Below are positions 43,541-52,335 of a DNA stretch of 64,000 nt, piece after piece. The stretch is from the NCBI GenBank assembly GCA_013360445.1, contig JABWBP010000010.1, positions 101,261 through 165,260 on the forward strand, given 5' to 3'. The notes beneath the pieces are model-generated. The model was not told the origin of the DNA, searched no databases, and saw only the letters and a program-made list of their open reading frames with translations. The position numbers were made by a program, and so were the translations under genes. This stretch comes from Calditrichaceae bacterium. Lineage in GTDB: Bacteria > Calditrichota > Calditrichia > RBG-13-44-9 > J075. Position 1 is the first letter of the stretch; every line of letters starts with the position of its first letter.

Positions 43541-44659
43541 TTAATTTTCCATGCTTTCGAGAATCTCTAAAGTTTGCTCAGCACATTTCCCCCAACTATA
43601 TCTTTTTGACTGTTCTAAAGATTTCTCTGATAATGATTGCCGGAGCTTTGGGTCGCTTAGAATCTTTTCCAACCCATCTGCTATATTCTGAGGATCGTCA
43701 GCGTTTACAAAAAAAGCGGCGTCCCCGGCAATCTCTTTCAAACCATTCAGATTGGAGGTGATAATCGGCGTTCCGCAAGCCAGCGCCTCGGTGATGGGGA
43801 TGGGAAACGCCTCCATATTGGAGGGGTACAGATACACGTCCGCCAGGGAGTACACCGCCGGTAAATCCTCCTGTTCCATCCAGCCGGGGAAAAGGATATC
43901 CTTACCGTAGCCATCTTCGGGCAGCCGGTAATCGAAGCGCAATTTCTGGCAATCCTTGCCACCGATAACCAGTTTGTGCGGGGTTTTGCCGTGGTGGATT
44001 TGATAGGCTTGCAGAATCCCCCGGATGTTTTTTCGTCCGCCGTCGCCGTATTTGGCCAGCGTAAATACAAAATGGTCCGGGAGGTTATATTTCTCCTTGA
44101 CTCGCTGCAGCACCTCTTCCTCCTCCACCTGTTTGAATTGTTTTCCCGGCGCAAAATAGACAGTTTTGATTTTATCCGGCGGAAGATGAAAAGTTTGATT
44201 AAAAATATCGCTGGTCAGTTGCGACACGGAAAGGATAACCGCCGCTTTCTTGCAGTATAGCGGCATCATGATTTTAATATATCTTAAATCCGCAGGCTTC
44301 CAAAATTTTTGATATTCGGGAATGAACCACCCCGCGCCGTGCAGCACCATGACGGTTTTGCAGGGAGCCAACAAGGGAACCGTGAATTTGGGGTGAAACA
44401 GCACGTCCAATTTATCTTTCCAACAGGCCAGGGGAACGCTCACCTGGTCCCAAATTGCTGTATGCGAAGATTTGAGCACCCGTTCGGTCACGTTTTGATA
44501 CCGGACAAAGCGCCCCGGGTTGGCGGAATTGCGATAATAGAGAAAATATTGGTTGCGGCGGTCGAGGTCGAGCAGCTCCCGGGTGATATAGCGGGTATAA
44601 ACCCCGATGCCGCCTTTCTCATCTATGGCGCGTAACATGATGCCGATTCGCATGGACAT
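43541..44659 (-). CDS. GT4-family glycosyltransferase
   Basis: A 372-residue retaining GT-B enzyme. The N-terminal half begins MRIGIMLRAIDEKGGIGVYTRY (split here by the glycine loop). The C-terminal half carries FTLAKYGDGGRKN, the YLYPSNMEAFPIPITEAL nucleotide-sugar motif with the conserved Glu, and GTPIITSNLNGLKEI. Compared with mannosyltransferases it is standard in length. Codon use shifts from AT-rich at the 3' end to GC-rich in the middle. Confidence 0.9.
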   Translation of the reverse strand: MSMRIGIMLRAIDEKGGIGVYTRYITRELLDLDRRNQYFLYYRNSANPGRFVRYQNVTERVLKSSHTAIWDQVSVPLACWKDKLDVLFHPKFTVPLLAPCKTVMVLHGAGWFIPEYQKFWKPADLRYIKIMMPLYCKKAAVILSVSQLTSDIFNQTFHLPPDKIKTVYFAPGKQFKQVEEEEVLQRVKEKYNLPDHFVFTLAKYGDGGRKNIRGILQAYQIHHGKTPHKLVIGGKDCQKLRFDYRLPEDGYGKDILFPGWMEQEDLPAVYSLADVYLYPSNMEAFPIPITEALACGTPIITSNLNGLKEIAGDAAFFVNADDPQNIADGLEKILSDPKLRQSLSEKSLEQSKRYSWGKCAEQTLEILESMEN

Positions 44660-44671
44660 GCTTCCGAATAT

Positions 44672-45205
44672 TCATTCCCGTCTTCCGATGATTTTGGCCG
44701 GCGTTCCGGCGACAATCGTATAGGGGGGAACCTCCCCGGTCACCACGCTGCCGGCGCCGATTACCGCTCCTTCTCCGATATGGCAGCCGGGCAGGATCAC
44801 CACATTAGCCCCAATCAGAATATCAGTGCCAATTTGAAGCCCTTCATGCGAAGAACCTTGCTTCATGATCAAAACGTCGCGCTTTTGGAAATTCCGGCTA
44901 CCGCCCAGGATGGTCACATTCGGTGCAATACGAACATAGTCGCCAATAATGACATCTTTCATCCCGGTAGAAATATGATTAAAACTACTAATGGCGCAAT
45001 TTTTACCGATCCGGATTTTACCACCTTGTGTATTAATTACTACGTAAGGTTTTACCACACTGCCTTTTCCGAAGGATATCTGGTTTGACAATTGGATGCG
45101 CGTTTGCAGGCTGACAAGACACTTGTAGCGCAGGGAATAATAGATAGCCACGACCCACCGGGGAATGAGGTATCTTTGGACGATTCGTATGAGCGGGTTT
45201 GGCAT
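44672..45205 (-). CDS. Hexapeptide-repeat acyltransferase (WbbJ/Maa-like)
   Basis: A 177-residue left-handed beta-helix protein. Hexapeptide turns are seen from residue 60 on (IRIGKNCAISSFNHI, VIIGDYVRIAPNVTI, ILIGANVVILPGCHIGEGAV, IGAGSVVTGEVPPYTIVAG). The final GTPAKIIGRR motif is typical of sugar O-acetyltransferases. It would acetylate a glycan residue using acetyl-CoA. Confidence 0.88.
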   Translation of the reverse strand: MPNPLIRIVQRYLIPRWVVAIYYSLRYKCLVSLQTRIQLSNQISFGKGSVVKPYVVINTQGGKIRIGKNCAISSFNHISTGMKDVIIGDYVRIAPNVTILGGSRNFQKRDVLIMKQGSSHEGLQIGTDILIGANVVILPGCHIGEGAVIGAGSVVTGEVPPYTIVAGTPAKIIGRRE

Positions 45206-45244
45206 GGGTTGAAGTTTCGGGAAATATTCATTAAAGGTTAATTG

Positions 45245-45318
45245 TTGCGTTCAAGTGCTCAGGTGTTCAAGTGTTCATGTGTTCAGGCTACTCGAACACA
45301 TGAACACTTGAACACAAA
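45245..45318. repeat. GTGTTCA hairpin in the glycan locus
   Basis: GTTCAAGTGTTCATGTGTTC (about 45265-45284) faces GAACACATGAACACTTGAAC (45294-45313) around a short loop, a near-perfect long stem. It lies in the 180-base gap between asnB and the acyltransferase gene, so it may break the operon. Members of the same word family are at 16445 and 18484. Confidence 0.65.
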
Positions 45319-45384
45319 AAACATCCCGAAAGCCAATATAACCTTTACCGTGTAAATATGTGAGTACATTCAACGACAACCGGT

Positions 45385-47310
45385 TCAAATACAGGCGCGG
45401 ATTTTGGCTTCGATAGACTCCCGGGAATTTGGGGCAATGTAGAGCTGGTACCATATTTCCAGATTCAGCAGCATCCAGAGCCGGATGTGATGGTCCGCCC
45501 GGTTATGACGGTGCGCTTCGATCAAAGCTTTTACCCGGTCGGGCCGGAGTACCCCCTCCTTCACCAACTGTGAATTCAGTAAAAATTGATTCAAAAAAGG
45601 ATATAACTCGTTGCGGAACCAGTATGCGATGGGAAACATAAATCCCTGTTTTTCCCGTTTAGCAATTTCTTCCGGTAGATAATTCGCCGCCAGCTTGCGC
45701 AGCACGTATTTCAATTCCCGGTTCCGGATTTTCAAATTGCCGGGAAAGGCCGCCAGTAACTCTATCAATTCGTGATCCAGAAAAGGGGATCGCAATTCCA
45801 GACTGTGGGCCATGGTCATACGGTCCGAGAGCATGAGCGAATGTTCCGGCAGCCGGGTCATCAAATCGGCATAGAGCATTTTATCAATCGTATCATCTGC
45901 CGGCGCATTATCAAACTGCTCGACAATCACCCCGGCGGAGTTGAGATGTTCCACCCGGCGCCATAGATCATCGCTTAACAAGAATTGTTTTTCCCGGTGG
46001 TTGAAACGAAAAAAGCAGGTCGCTTCCGCGTAGCGTTCCCCGTTATCCGGCAGCAGGGACAATTGGTGAATCCAGCGTAATTTTTGGGTGGTATTTTTAT
46101 AAGCGAAGTTATCCGGCGCCCAATTAAAAAGGGGCCCGAATATTTTGCGGCGCAGAAATGCGGGAATCAGGGTATAGTAATTGACGTAACCGATTCCCAG
46201 ATAGCGGTCGAAGCCGGCAAACAGCTCGTCGCCGCCATCTCCGCCCAGCACGACTTTTACATGTTGCGCCGCCAATTCCGCCGCGTGAAACTGGCAGGCG
46301 GCGATGGGATCGGAGGGCTCATCTAAGTGCCAGATTATTTTGGGCAACATCCCAATCAGGCCGGATTTTACGCACCGCTCGATATGGCGGGTTCGATAAC
46401 GCTCCGCTACGGCACGGGCATAAGGCAGTTCATTGTAATCTTGTTCTTCCACGCCGACGGAGAACGTGTCGAAGGATCGCCCCAGGTCTCCCCCCATAAT
46501 GGCTACAATCATGCTGGAATCCATCCCTCCGCTTAAAAAAGCCCCCACCGGCACATCGCTGACCAGGTGCGCCGCGATCGTTTCCTTTAATTTATCATGT
46601 AATCCTTCAATAAACTCCCCTTCCGGCAGGTTCAACTTTTCCTGAAAGGAAAGATGCCAGTAACGGGTGAGGGAAAGCTCCCCGCCGCGGAAAACCAGCA
46701 CATGCCCAGGGGGCAGTTTGTTGATGTTCCGTAGCATCGTGTGAGGTGAAGGGATAAAGCGCAGGGAGAGATAGTGGTGAAGCGCCTCGAAATCAATTCC
46801 CCGCGCCTGTTTACTGACTGCCAGGATCGCTTTTAACTCTGATGCAAACCAGAAATCATTACCCTGGCGGGCGTAAAAAAGCGGCTTTTGGCCGATCCGG
46901 TCGCGGGCTAAAACCAGCTTTTTCTCCCGGCGGTCCCAAATCGCAAACGCAAACATGCCGCGGAGTTTTTCAACGCAGCCCTCGCCGTATTCCTCGTACA
47001 GATGAACGATAACCTCTGTATCGGAATGGGTTTTGAATACATGCCCTTTTGCCTGGAGTGTTTTTCTTAATGCCTGGTAATTATAAATTTCGCCATTGTA
47101 AACAATCCAAATGGATTGATCCTCATTGGAGATGGGCATTTTTCCGCCTTGCAGGTCAATAATGCTTAAACGGCGGCTTCCCAGGCCAATTTCTCCATTG
47201 AGGTAAATACCCTGGTCATCTGGCCCGCGGTGAATGAGCGTGTCCATCATGGTTTCGATCTCGCCGCGAGACACCCCTTTGGGGCTGTATTTTCCGCAAA
47301 TTCCGCACAT
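45385..47310 (-). CDS. asnB: Glutamine-dependent asparagine synthetase homologue
   Basis: A 641-residue protein. MCGICGKYS gives the Cys2 nucleophile of the class II glutaminase domain, with RRLSIIDLQGG and YNGEIYNYQ. The synthetase half has the PP-loop FLSGGMDSSM and VLGGDGGDELFAGFDRY. In exopolysaccharide loci such proteins amidate uronic acids or related groups rather than making free asparagine. A second full copy is at 52336-54213. The start at 47310 is fixed by the catalytic Cys. Confidence 0.9.
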   Translation of the reverse strand: MCGICGKYSPKGVSRGEIETMMDTLIHRGPDDQGIYLNGEIGLGSRRLSIIDLQGGKMPISNEDQSIWIVYNGEIYNYQALRKTLQAKGHVFKTHSDTEVIVHLYEEYGEGCVEKLRGMFAFAIWDRREKKLVLARDRIGQKPLFYARQGNDFWFASELKAILAVSKQARGIDFEALHHYLSLRFIPSPHTMLRNINKLPPGHVLVFRGGELSLTRYWHLSFQEKLNLPEGEFIEGLHDKLKETIAAHLVSDVPVGAFLSGGMDSSMIVAIMGGDLGRSFDTFSVGVEEQDYNELPYARAVAERYRTRHIERCVKSGLIGMLPKIIWHLDEPSDPIAACQFHAAELAAQHVKVVLGGDGGDELFAGFDRYLGIGYVNYYTLIPAFLRRKIFGPLFNWAPDNFAYKNTTQKLRWIHQLSLLPDNGERYAEATCFFRFNHREKQFLLSDDLWRRVEHLNSAGVIVEQFDNAPADDTIDKMLYADLMTRLPEHSLMLSDRMTMAHSLELRSPFLDHELIELLAAFPGNLKIRNRELKYVLRKLAANYLPEEIAKREKQGFMFPIAYWFRNELYPFLNQFLLNSQLVKEGVLRPDRVKALIEAHRHNRADHHIRLWMLLNLEIWYQLYIAPNSRESIEAKIRACI

Positions 47311-47312
47311 GG

Positions 47313-48122
47313 CTATAGTTTAACACCTGTGATGGAGTATTTATAGGCAAAGCGTTTGGCGAACCCGGCAGGCAATGCATTATAAAAAGGTTTCAGCCCG
47401 TAGTTGTATAAAACTGCTTTGATGCCGGAGCGGCAGACCGGGAGCAGGCGATAATGCTCTCGTGCTTTCTCAACAATCTCGAACCCTTCAAACATCCGCT
47501 CGATTTCGCTTTCGCTAAAAAAATCGTTGACCGGCGGGTCTTCCTGCTCAAATTCAATATTGACGGCGGGGATTTGTTTCAGGGAATACATCCAGGAAGG
47601 TTTACGGTAAAAATGGGAGATAATAGCCCGGCCCCCGGTTTTGAGCACCCGGCGAATTTCTCGAAATGCCAGAGGGGTATTTCCGGTAGCGTGCACCACC
47701 CCGTTCGCCCAGACCGCATCAAAAGTCTCATCCGCAAAGCTCAGGTTCAGCACGCTCTCTACCCGGATGTCTTCCGCCTGAACCCCTTCAACGGCAAAAT
47801 GTTGGCGAGCCATTTCTACCGCGTTGGGGGTCAAGTCGGTCGCGGTGACTTTAACGCCGCGTTTCAGAAATTCCAGGCTGTCGTATCCCATCCCGCAACC
47901 GATCTCTAACAGGTGTTTCTCTTTTAGCAAGCGAGCTTCCCGCTTAATTCTTTCCATAATCCAGGGGAATTTGTAGGGATTCATCCAGGGGCGGATATGC
48001 CGGAAAAATTCCGGGCTTCCGGCTTCAATTTTTGGATCGGTAACGTATTGAAATCCCAGCGTATGGGCATTCCAATATTCATAAATGGCTGTTAACGTGT
48101 CCGGGTGGTTATGTTCTGACAT
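47313..48122 (-). CDS. SAM-dependent methyltransferase
   Basis: A 269-residue class I methyltransferase: LLEIGCGMGYDSLEFLKRG (motif I), VTATDLTPNAVEMA, FDAVWANGVVHATGN and VLKTGGRAIISHFYR. ATG 48122 has AGGA seven bases upstream and gives a family-like N-terminus (TLTAIYEYWN); the open frame to 48227 is not supported. It starts 90 bases after the SDR gene and its stop is two bases from asnB, so it is co-transcribed. Confidence 0.85.
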   Translation of the reverse strand: MSEHNHPDTLTAIYEYWNAHTLGFQYVTDPKIEAGSPEFFRHIRPWMNPYKFPWIMERIKREARLLKEKHLLEIGCGMGYDSLEFLKRGVKVTATDLTPNAVEMARQHFAVEGVQAEDIRVESVLNLSFADETFDAVWANGVVHATGNTPLAFREIRRVLKTGGRAIISHFYRKPSWMYSLKQIPAVNIEFEQEDPPVNDFFSESEIERMFEGFEIVEKAREHYRLLPVCRSGIKAVLYNYGLKPFYNALPAGFAKRFAYKYSITGVKL

Positions 48123-48213
48123 TGAGAATTCCTGGTGAAGCTTTGGATCTTCGTGGCTTTTTCCGGAAGAACCACTTCGTGGGTAGCATAAAACAATATT
48201 TCCAAAACAGTTT

Positions 48214-49188
48214 CTAAGACAGCTCACTCAATTTATCGCAAAAATCAGCAATACCTTGACTCAACGTGAATTGCGGTTGAAAACCCAGCTCTTCTCTTAT
48301 CCGGGAAATATCAAAAGCATTATTGGTATCAAAAAATTCCAGCGTTCTGCGGGAAACTGGTGGCTCTTTATCGAGCAGCCGGAAGATAGTTTCTACCGAG
48401 ACCGCCAGCACTTTACCGGTGGTATAGGAAACGTGAATGGCGGGGAATTTCAAATCACATACCTGGCAGAAAGTGCTGATCAGCTCCCGGGAGGTGATGG
48501 CCTCGTCGCCGGCGACAATATAGAGATGGCCGGGTGCATTGCTGTGCGTCATCGCTAATTGAAATGCGCTAAGTAGATCCGTTATATAAAGCGGGTGCCG
48601 CAGGTTATCCCCCTTACCGATCATGACAAATTTCCCCTTTTTCAAGGCCCGGTAAAGCTTGCGGGTTCTCGGGCAGGTGGGTCCGAACACCCAGGCAGGT
48701 CGAAGAATCACATAGGGGAGACCCTTGCGGTCGCCAAATTCTCGCACTTGCTGCTCCCCCGCAAGCTTCGTTTCCCCGTAGATTGACTGCGGGCGGCAGG
48801 GCGATTGCTCATTGGCCGGCCAGGAGGTTAGATTGCCATATACTCCCACCGAACTGGTGTGAATAAATCTTTTCACTCCCGCAGCGTGAGCAATTTCCAT
48901 GAGGGGGGCCAGGCTGTGAACATTAACACTCCAATATTCCGATTTATTAAGATTCGTTTTGAGATGGGCGCTGGCCAGATGAAAAACAATATCGACGTTT
49001 TCCATCACCGCTCTCATTTGCTGCGATTGACGGAAATCGAGCGTATGCATTTCGAACGATGAATGAGCAGCCCCGGGAGGGAATTGGATATCAATCCCAA
49101 TCACCTGATGGCCGGCTTTGACCAGGAAATTATTCAATTGATAGCCGATGAACCCCCCGGCGCCGGTAACTAATATCTTTTGTTTCAA
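48214..49188 (-). CDS. NAD-dependent epimerase/dehydratase (extended SDR)
   Basis: A 324-residue sugar-nucleotide-type SDR. The Rossmann motif TGAGGFIGYQL, the catalytic YGETK (Tyr-x-x-x-Lys) and a HTSSVGVYG strand are present. Likely a nucleotide-sugar epimerase or reductase; substrate unknown. The start codon is TTG, overlapping the upstream stop in TTGA, with AGAG upstream. It is translationally coupled with the methyltransferase gene before it. Confidence 0.88.
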   Translation of the reverse strand: MKQKILVTGAGGFIGYQLNNFLVKAGHQVIGIDIQFPPGAAHSSFEMHTLDFRQSQQMRAVMENVDIVFHLASAHLKTNLNKSEYWSVNVHSLAPLMEIAHAAGVKRFIHTSSVGVYGNLTSWPANEQSPCRPQSIYGETKLAGEQQVREFGDRKGLPYVILRPAWVFGPTCPRTRKLYRALKKGKFVMIGKGDNLRHPLYITDLLSAFQLAMTHSNAPGHLYIVAGDEAITSRELISTFCQVCDLKFPAIHVSYTTGKVLAVSVETIFRLLDKEPPVSRRTLEFFDTNNAFDISRIREELGFQPQFTLSQGIADFCDKLSELS

Positions 49189-50021
49189 TTTGATTGTCTC
49201 TTTTGACCCTCTACGATCACCACGTACCCTTCGGTAAAAAAAAGCAGTTTATCTAATTGCGAGAACATCCAAAAGAAGGGATAAATCAGAGAATAAATTC
49301 GATAGGATTTTTCGACCGATTTCAGTTGATCCTCCGTCCGGGGAGCTATGGTTCCCGGGTTTACTGCCGCCATACTTTTCCCTGCCAACACCTTCACATA
49401 AAGGAAATTGAGGCCCAATTCAAGCAATTCGGTAAAAAAGCGGGAAAAAGTGGAGGACCGTTGGGGATGGATATTTGCTTTATTCATGATTGACTTGATT
49501 TCGGCAATGCTGTACCCGTCACGGGTATGGCCATAGACTTCCCTGGTCATCCCAATTTTTTCTTTCAGAACATTTACCAACTTGCGCTTATCCCCGTCGG
49601 GAACCGTAATCAATATCTGTCCCTGGATTTTGGAAATTCGCCGGAGTTCTGCACTGAAGGCTTGCGGATCTTTTAGGTGCTCGTGAACATCGATGGAAAG
49701 GGTATAATCAAAATAATTATCCGGAAAGGGAAGGTGGTTATCCTCAGCCTTGACGACCTTATCTCCCAGGAGATCGGACATCTCAGCAATATTGGTTGTT
49801 CCCATATGCGCCCAGCACCATTCTCCGCCCAGCTCCCGCAGGTAATAATTCATGGCGCCGTTATTATCGCCGCAGGTGACCAGCAAGCACTTTTTGCCCG
49901 GGGCAATTGCTCCTAAATATTTCTGAAACGCTTTCAACCTCAGTTTCTTCTTGAGCGTCTTTTGAAACATTTTCAGTTGCCAGGGCAAGGGATTTTTGCG
50001 GAAAAGGTTCTGAAATCTCAT
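49185..50021 (-). CDS. SAM-dependent methyltransferase
   Basis: A 278-residue protein with a class I fold that departs from consensus: LLVTCGDNNGAMNYYL in place of motif I, FPDNYFDYTLSIDVHEHL as motif II, and GQILITVPDGDKR. The C-terminus has a hydrophobic stretch (YSLIYPFFWMFSQLDKLLFF) that could attach to the membrane. It probably methylates a lipid-linked glycan or its carrier; this is inference from the locus. Confidence 0.78.
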   Translation of the reverse strand: MRFQNLFRKNPLPWQLKMFQKTLKKKLRLKAFQKYLGAIAPGKKCLLVTCGDNNGAMNYYLRELGGEWCWAHMGTTNIAEMSDLLGDKVVKAEDNHLPFPDNYFDYTLSIDVHEHLKDPQAFSAELRRISKIQGQILITVPDGDKRKLVNVLKEKIGMTREVYGHTRDGYSIAEIKSIMNKANIHPQRSSTFSRFFTELLELGLNFLYVKVLAGKSMAAVNPGTIAPRTEDQLKSVEKSYRIYSLIYPFFWMFSQLDKLLFFTEGYVVIVEGQKRQSN

Positions 50022-50057
50022 GGGTGAAAGAAATGTTGGAGGAAAATGATGGTTCTA

Positions 50058-50720
50058 CTACTTCACTGTGGTTGTTTCCCGGTTTGGTTTTTGCTGCTCC
50101 AAAACCCGGTAAACAATTTCCGCCCAGCACTTGTGACCCTCCGGGGTGAAATGAACATCTTTACTAAAATACAACCGTTTCCCCTGTTTAGCATATTGAA
50201 TTAACTCATCAGTCAAATCGTTAAAACTAACATCCAACGAATCACAAAGGGCGGACATTTTTCGTTGGGGGGATATACCGAGTATCCCGCTATTGATAAC
50301 ATCCACCTTTTGATGATACAACGCTTCCAGGCATTCGGTGAAGGTCTCCTCCAGATTCACCTGCACGGCCTGAACGTAGGAGTCCCCTAAGGCCAGAATG
50401 ACTTTCTCAGCATCCCGGTTAATGCCATCATCACGAAATCGCAGCGAATCAACCCCCAGGTCAATCGTTTTATAACGTGACACAAATTCCGGGGCGACTA
50501 ACGTGATTTCGCTGTCACAGACGCTATATACACCGATGTCCAAATCGACCCGTTTGGTTTTTTCCAGCGCAAGCCTGTAGTCAGCATTAAGTTGCCCGGC
50601 TTTTTCATTTTGAAAAACTCTCCATGAATAGTAAACTCTGGCACACCATTCGAACACGATGATGACCACCAGAATCATCAGGCTCCAAAAAATAAAGTAC
50701 CTGAAATTTCTTTTTTTCAT
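50058..50720 (-). CDS. Shortened membrane-anchored SGNH-hydrolase-like protein
   Basis: A 220-residue protein. One N-terminal membrane anchor (FWSLMILVVIIVFEW) is followed by an SGNH domain with ALGDSYVQAV (Ser) and the C-terminal KDVHFTPEGH (Asp/His). The middle block with the oxyanion Asn (VNDFQEN in the relative at 42432-43523) is missing: INSGILGIS runs directly into QRKMSAL. About 100 residues seem to be lost in frame. It may be inactive or a scaffold-only variant. Confidence 0.75.
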   Translation of the reverse strand: MKKRNFRYFIFWSLMILVVIIVFEWCARVYYSWRVFQNEKAGQLNADYRLALEKTKRVDLDIGVYSVCDSEITLVAPEFVSRYKTIDLGVDSLRFRDDGINRDAEKVILALGDSYVQAVQVNLEETFTECLEALYHQKVDVINSGILGISPQRKMSALCDSLDVSFNDLTDELIQYAKQGKRLYFSKDVHFTPEGHKCWAEIVYRVLEQQKPNRETTTVK

Positions 50721-50731
50721 TTTGAGGCCTT

Positions 50732-52252
50732 TTAATCAGGAGGATCCGGTTTTAGCCATTGGAAGTGGTTCTTGAGGCGCGATATTTCCTGCCGGTAACG
50801 CTGCTCGTCCCACTCAAACAGCGTACCAAGCATCGGCGCTATTTGAAGAGACCGGACGGGGTTATCCCCGATGCTGGTACGCCGGAGTACCAGGTCATCG
50901 AGATGGCAAACCACCTCTTCTTCGATGATGCGAAGCATTTGTTCGCGCCAGCCTGAATCATGCTCTTCGGGCAGCCAGGCATAGTCAAAAATGCCGCTAT
51001 AGCTGTATTCGTTCGATTGTGCATTTGTAAATAGGTGAGTGGATGACAACGATGAGCTGTGCGCAGGGAATATTTGAGTAAGCAATTTCTCCGCAACCAG
51101 CCGGGCGGTGGTTAATTTAACCCCGCTAATGCTGAATAATCCCTGCGGTCCATTATGCTTCGAATGGTCAATAACTACTTCGCTTTTAGACAATCTGACG
51201 CTTCTTTCCTGCTTCACCGGGAGAAATCCGGAAAACACGTGCAAAACCTCCTTGCGTTCCAGGTTCAGGCCGGGAATGGCCCGGTTTAAATCCTCGATAA
51301 AAGCGGCCAATTCTCCGGAAGTGGGTTGAGGATTTTCCAAAACCTCTGATCGCAAAGCATGGCCGGTGCCGACGAGCAGCCTTCCTTTCCAGGGATGCAA
51401 AAAATAAACCTGCGCGCCGGCTTCCTGGCTGACTGCCGCCAGGGCATATTCCGAAAGCGCTGGTCGGTCAAACAAAACGTTCCAGGCAAGGGAACTGCGA
51501 AATAACCAGGGAAAATCCTGATCAAATAAAGCGGCGTTTTTGCGCGCCCAGGGGCCACCGGCATTAACGACAATATTGGAATGGAATTCAAAGCTTTTAT
51601 GGGTTTCATCTCGGGCGGTTACCCCGGTTACTCTGTTATTCTCCCTTAAAATGTTGACCGCCTTCATGTAATTGAGAGCCGTCGCGCCCATGCTACAAGC
51701 GCCCCGCACTATTTCTATCAGCAGTCTTTGCAGGTCTGGAACACAGGCATCATACCATACCGCCCCCCCTTTCAATCCCCGGGGGTTTACCCGCGGAAAA
51801 ATTTCTTTGACCCGCTGCGCGCTAACGATCTCTCCAAAGGGCAGGCGCCGCTTCGCAGAAACCCCGTTATTCCACTTGCCGGCGAGAAGTTTATCCAACT
51901 GTAATGCCAGGCGCAAAATGCTTGGGCGGCGTAAACCGGTTCCATAAAGCGGCATCAGCACCGGCAGCGGTTTTACAAAACCCGGAAAGGTATTCAGAAA
52001 CCACTGCCGTTCCTTAACAAATTGGAAGTAGAGGTTCAAATTAAGGTTTTGAAGATGGCGCAGACCGCCATGAATAGTCTTCATACTATTAAAACTGGTC
52101 GCCCCGCCGAAATCGTTCTGTTCCAGCAGCAGCGCCAACAATCCCCGGCGGGATGCTTCATAGGCCAACATCGCCCCATAAATTCCCCCGCCGACAATAA
52201 CAAGATCGTATTCCCGCGCCGCCGCCTCAGACAGATTTCTGGTAATTTTCAC
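50732..52252 (-). CDS. FAD-dependent glycerol-3-phosphate dehydrogenase-like protein
   Basis: A 506-residue flavoprotein. GGGIYGAMLAYEASRRG is the FAD-binding glycine motif; TSFNSMKTIHGGLRHLQ and VVNAGGPWA are GlpA/GlpD family blocks, and the C-terminal third (SISGVKLTTARLVAEKL) is the conserved GVKxTTAR motif. It would oxidise glycerol 3-phosphate or a related polyol phosphate. Being inside a glycan locus suggests a role with a phosphoglycerol-type decoration or precursor, which is speculation. The start is GTG at 52252. Confidence 0.85.
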   Translation of the reverse strand: MKITRNLSEAAAREYDLVIVGGGIYGAMLAYEASRRGLLALLLEQNDFGGATSFNSMKTIHGGLRHLQNLNLNLYFQFVKERQWFLNTFPGFVKPLPVLMPLYGTGLRRPSILRLALQLDKLLAGKWNNGVSAKRRLPFGEIVSAQRVKEIFPRVNPRGLKGGAVWYDACVPDLQRLLIEIVRGACSMGATALNYMKAVNILRENNRVTGVTARDETHKSFEFHSNIVVNAGGPWARKNAALFDQDFPWLFRSSLAWNVLFDRPALSEYALAAVSQEAGAQVYFLHPWKGRLLVGTGHALRSEVLENPQPTSGELAAFIEDLNRAIPGLNLERKEVLHVFSGFLPVKQERSVRLSKSEVVIDHSKHNGPQGLFSISGVKLTTARLVAEKLLTQIFPAHSSSLSSTHLFTNAQSNEYSYSGIFDYAWLPEEHDSGWREQMLRIIEEEVVCHLDDLVLRRTSIGDNPVRSLQIAPMLGTLFEWDEQRYRQEISRLKNHFQWLKPDPPD

Positions 52253-52335
52253 TCTAACATTTTCCTGATGATTTATATATGTTAATGTCTTATTTATCCC
52301 TTATCCTTCCCCCTTTATCCTTTACCCTTCATCCT

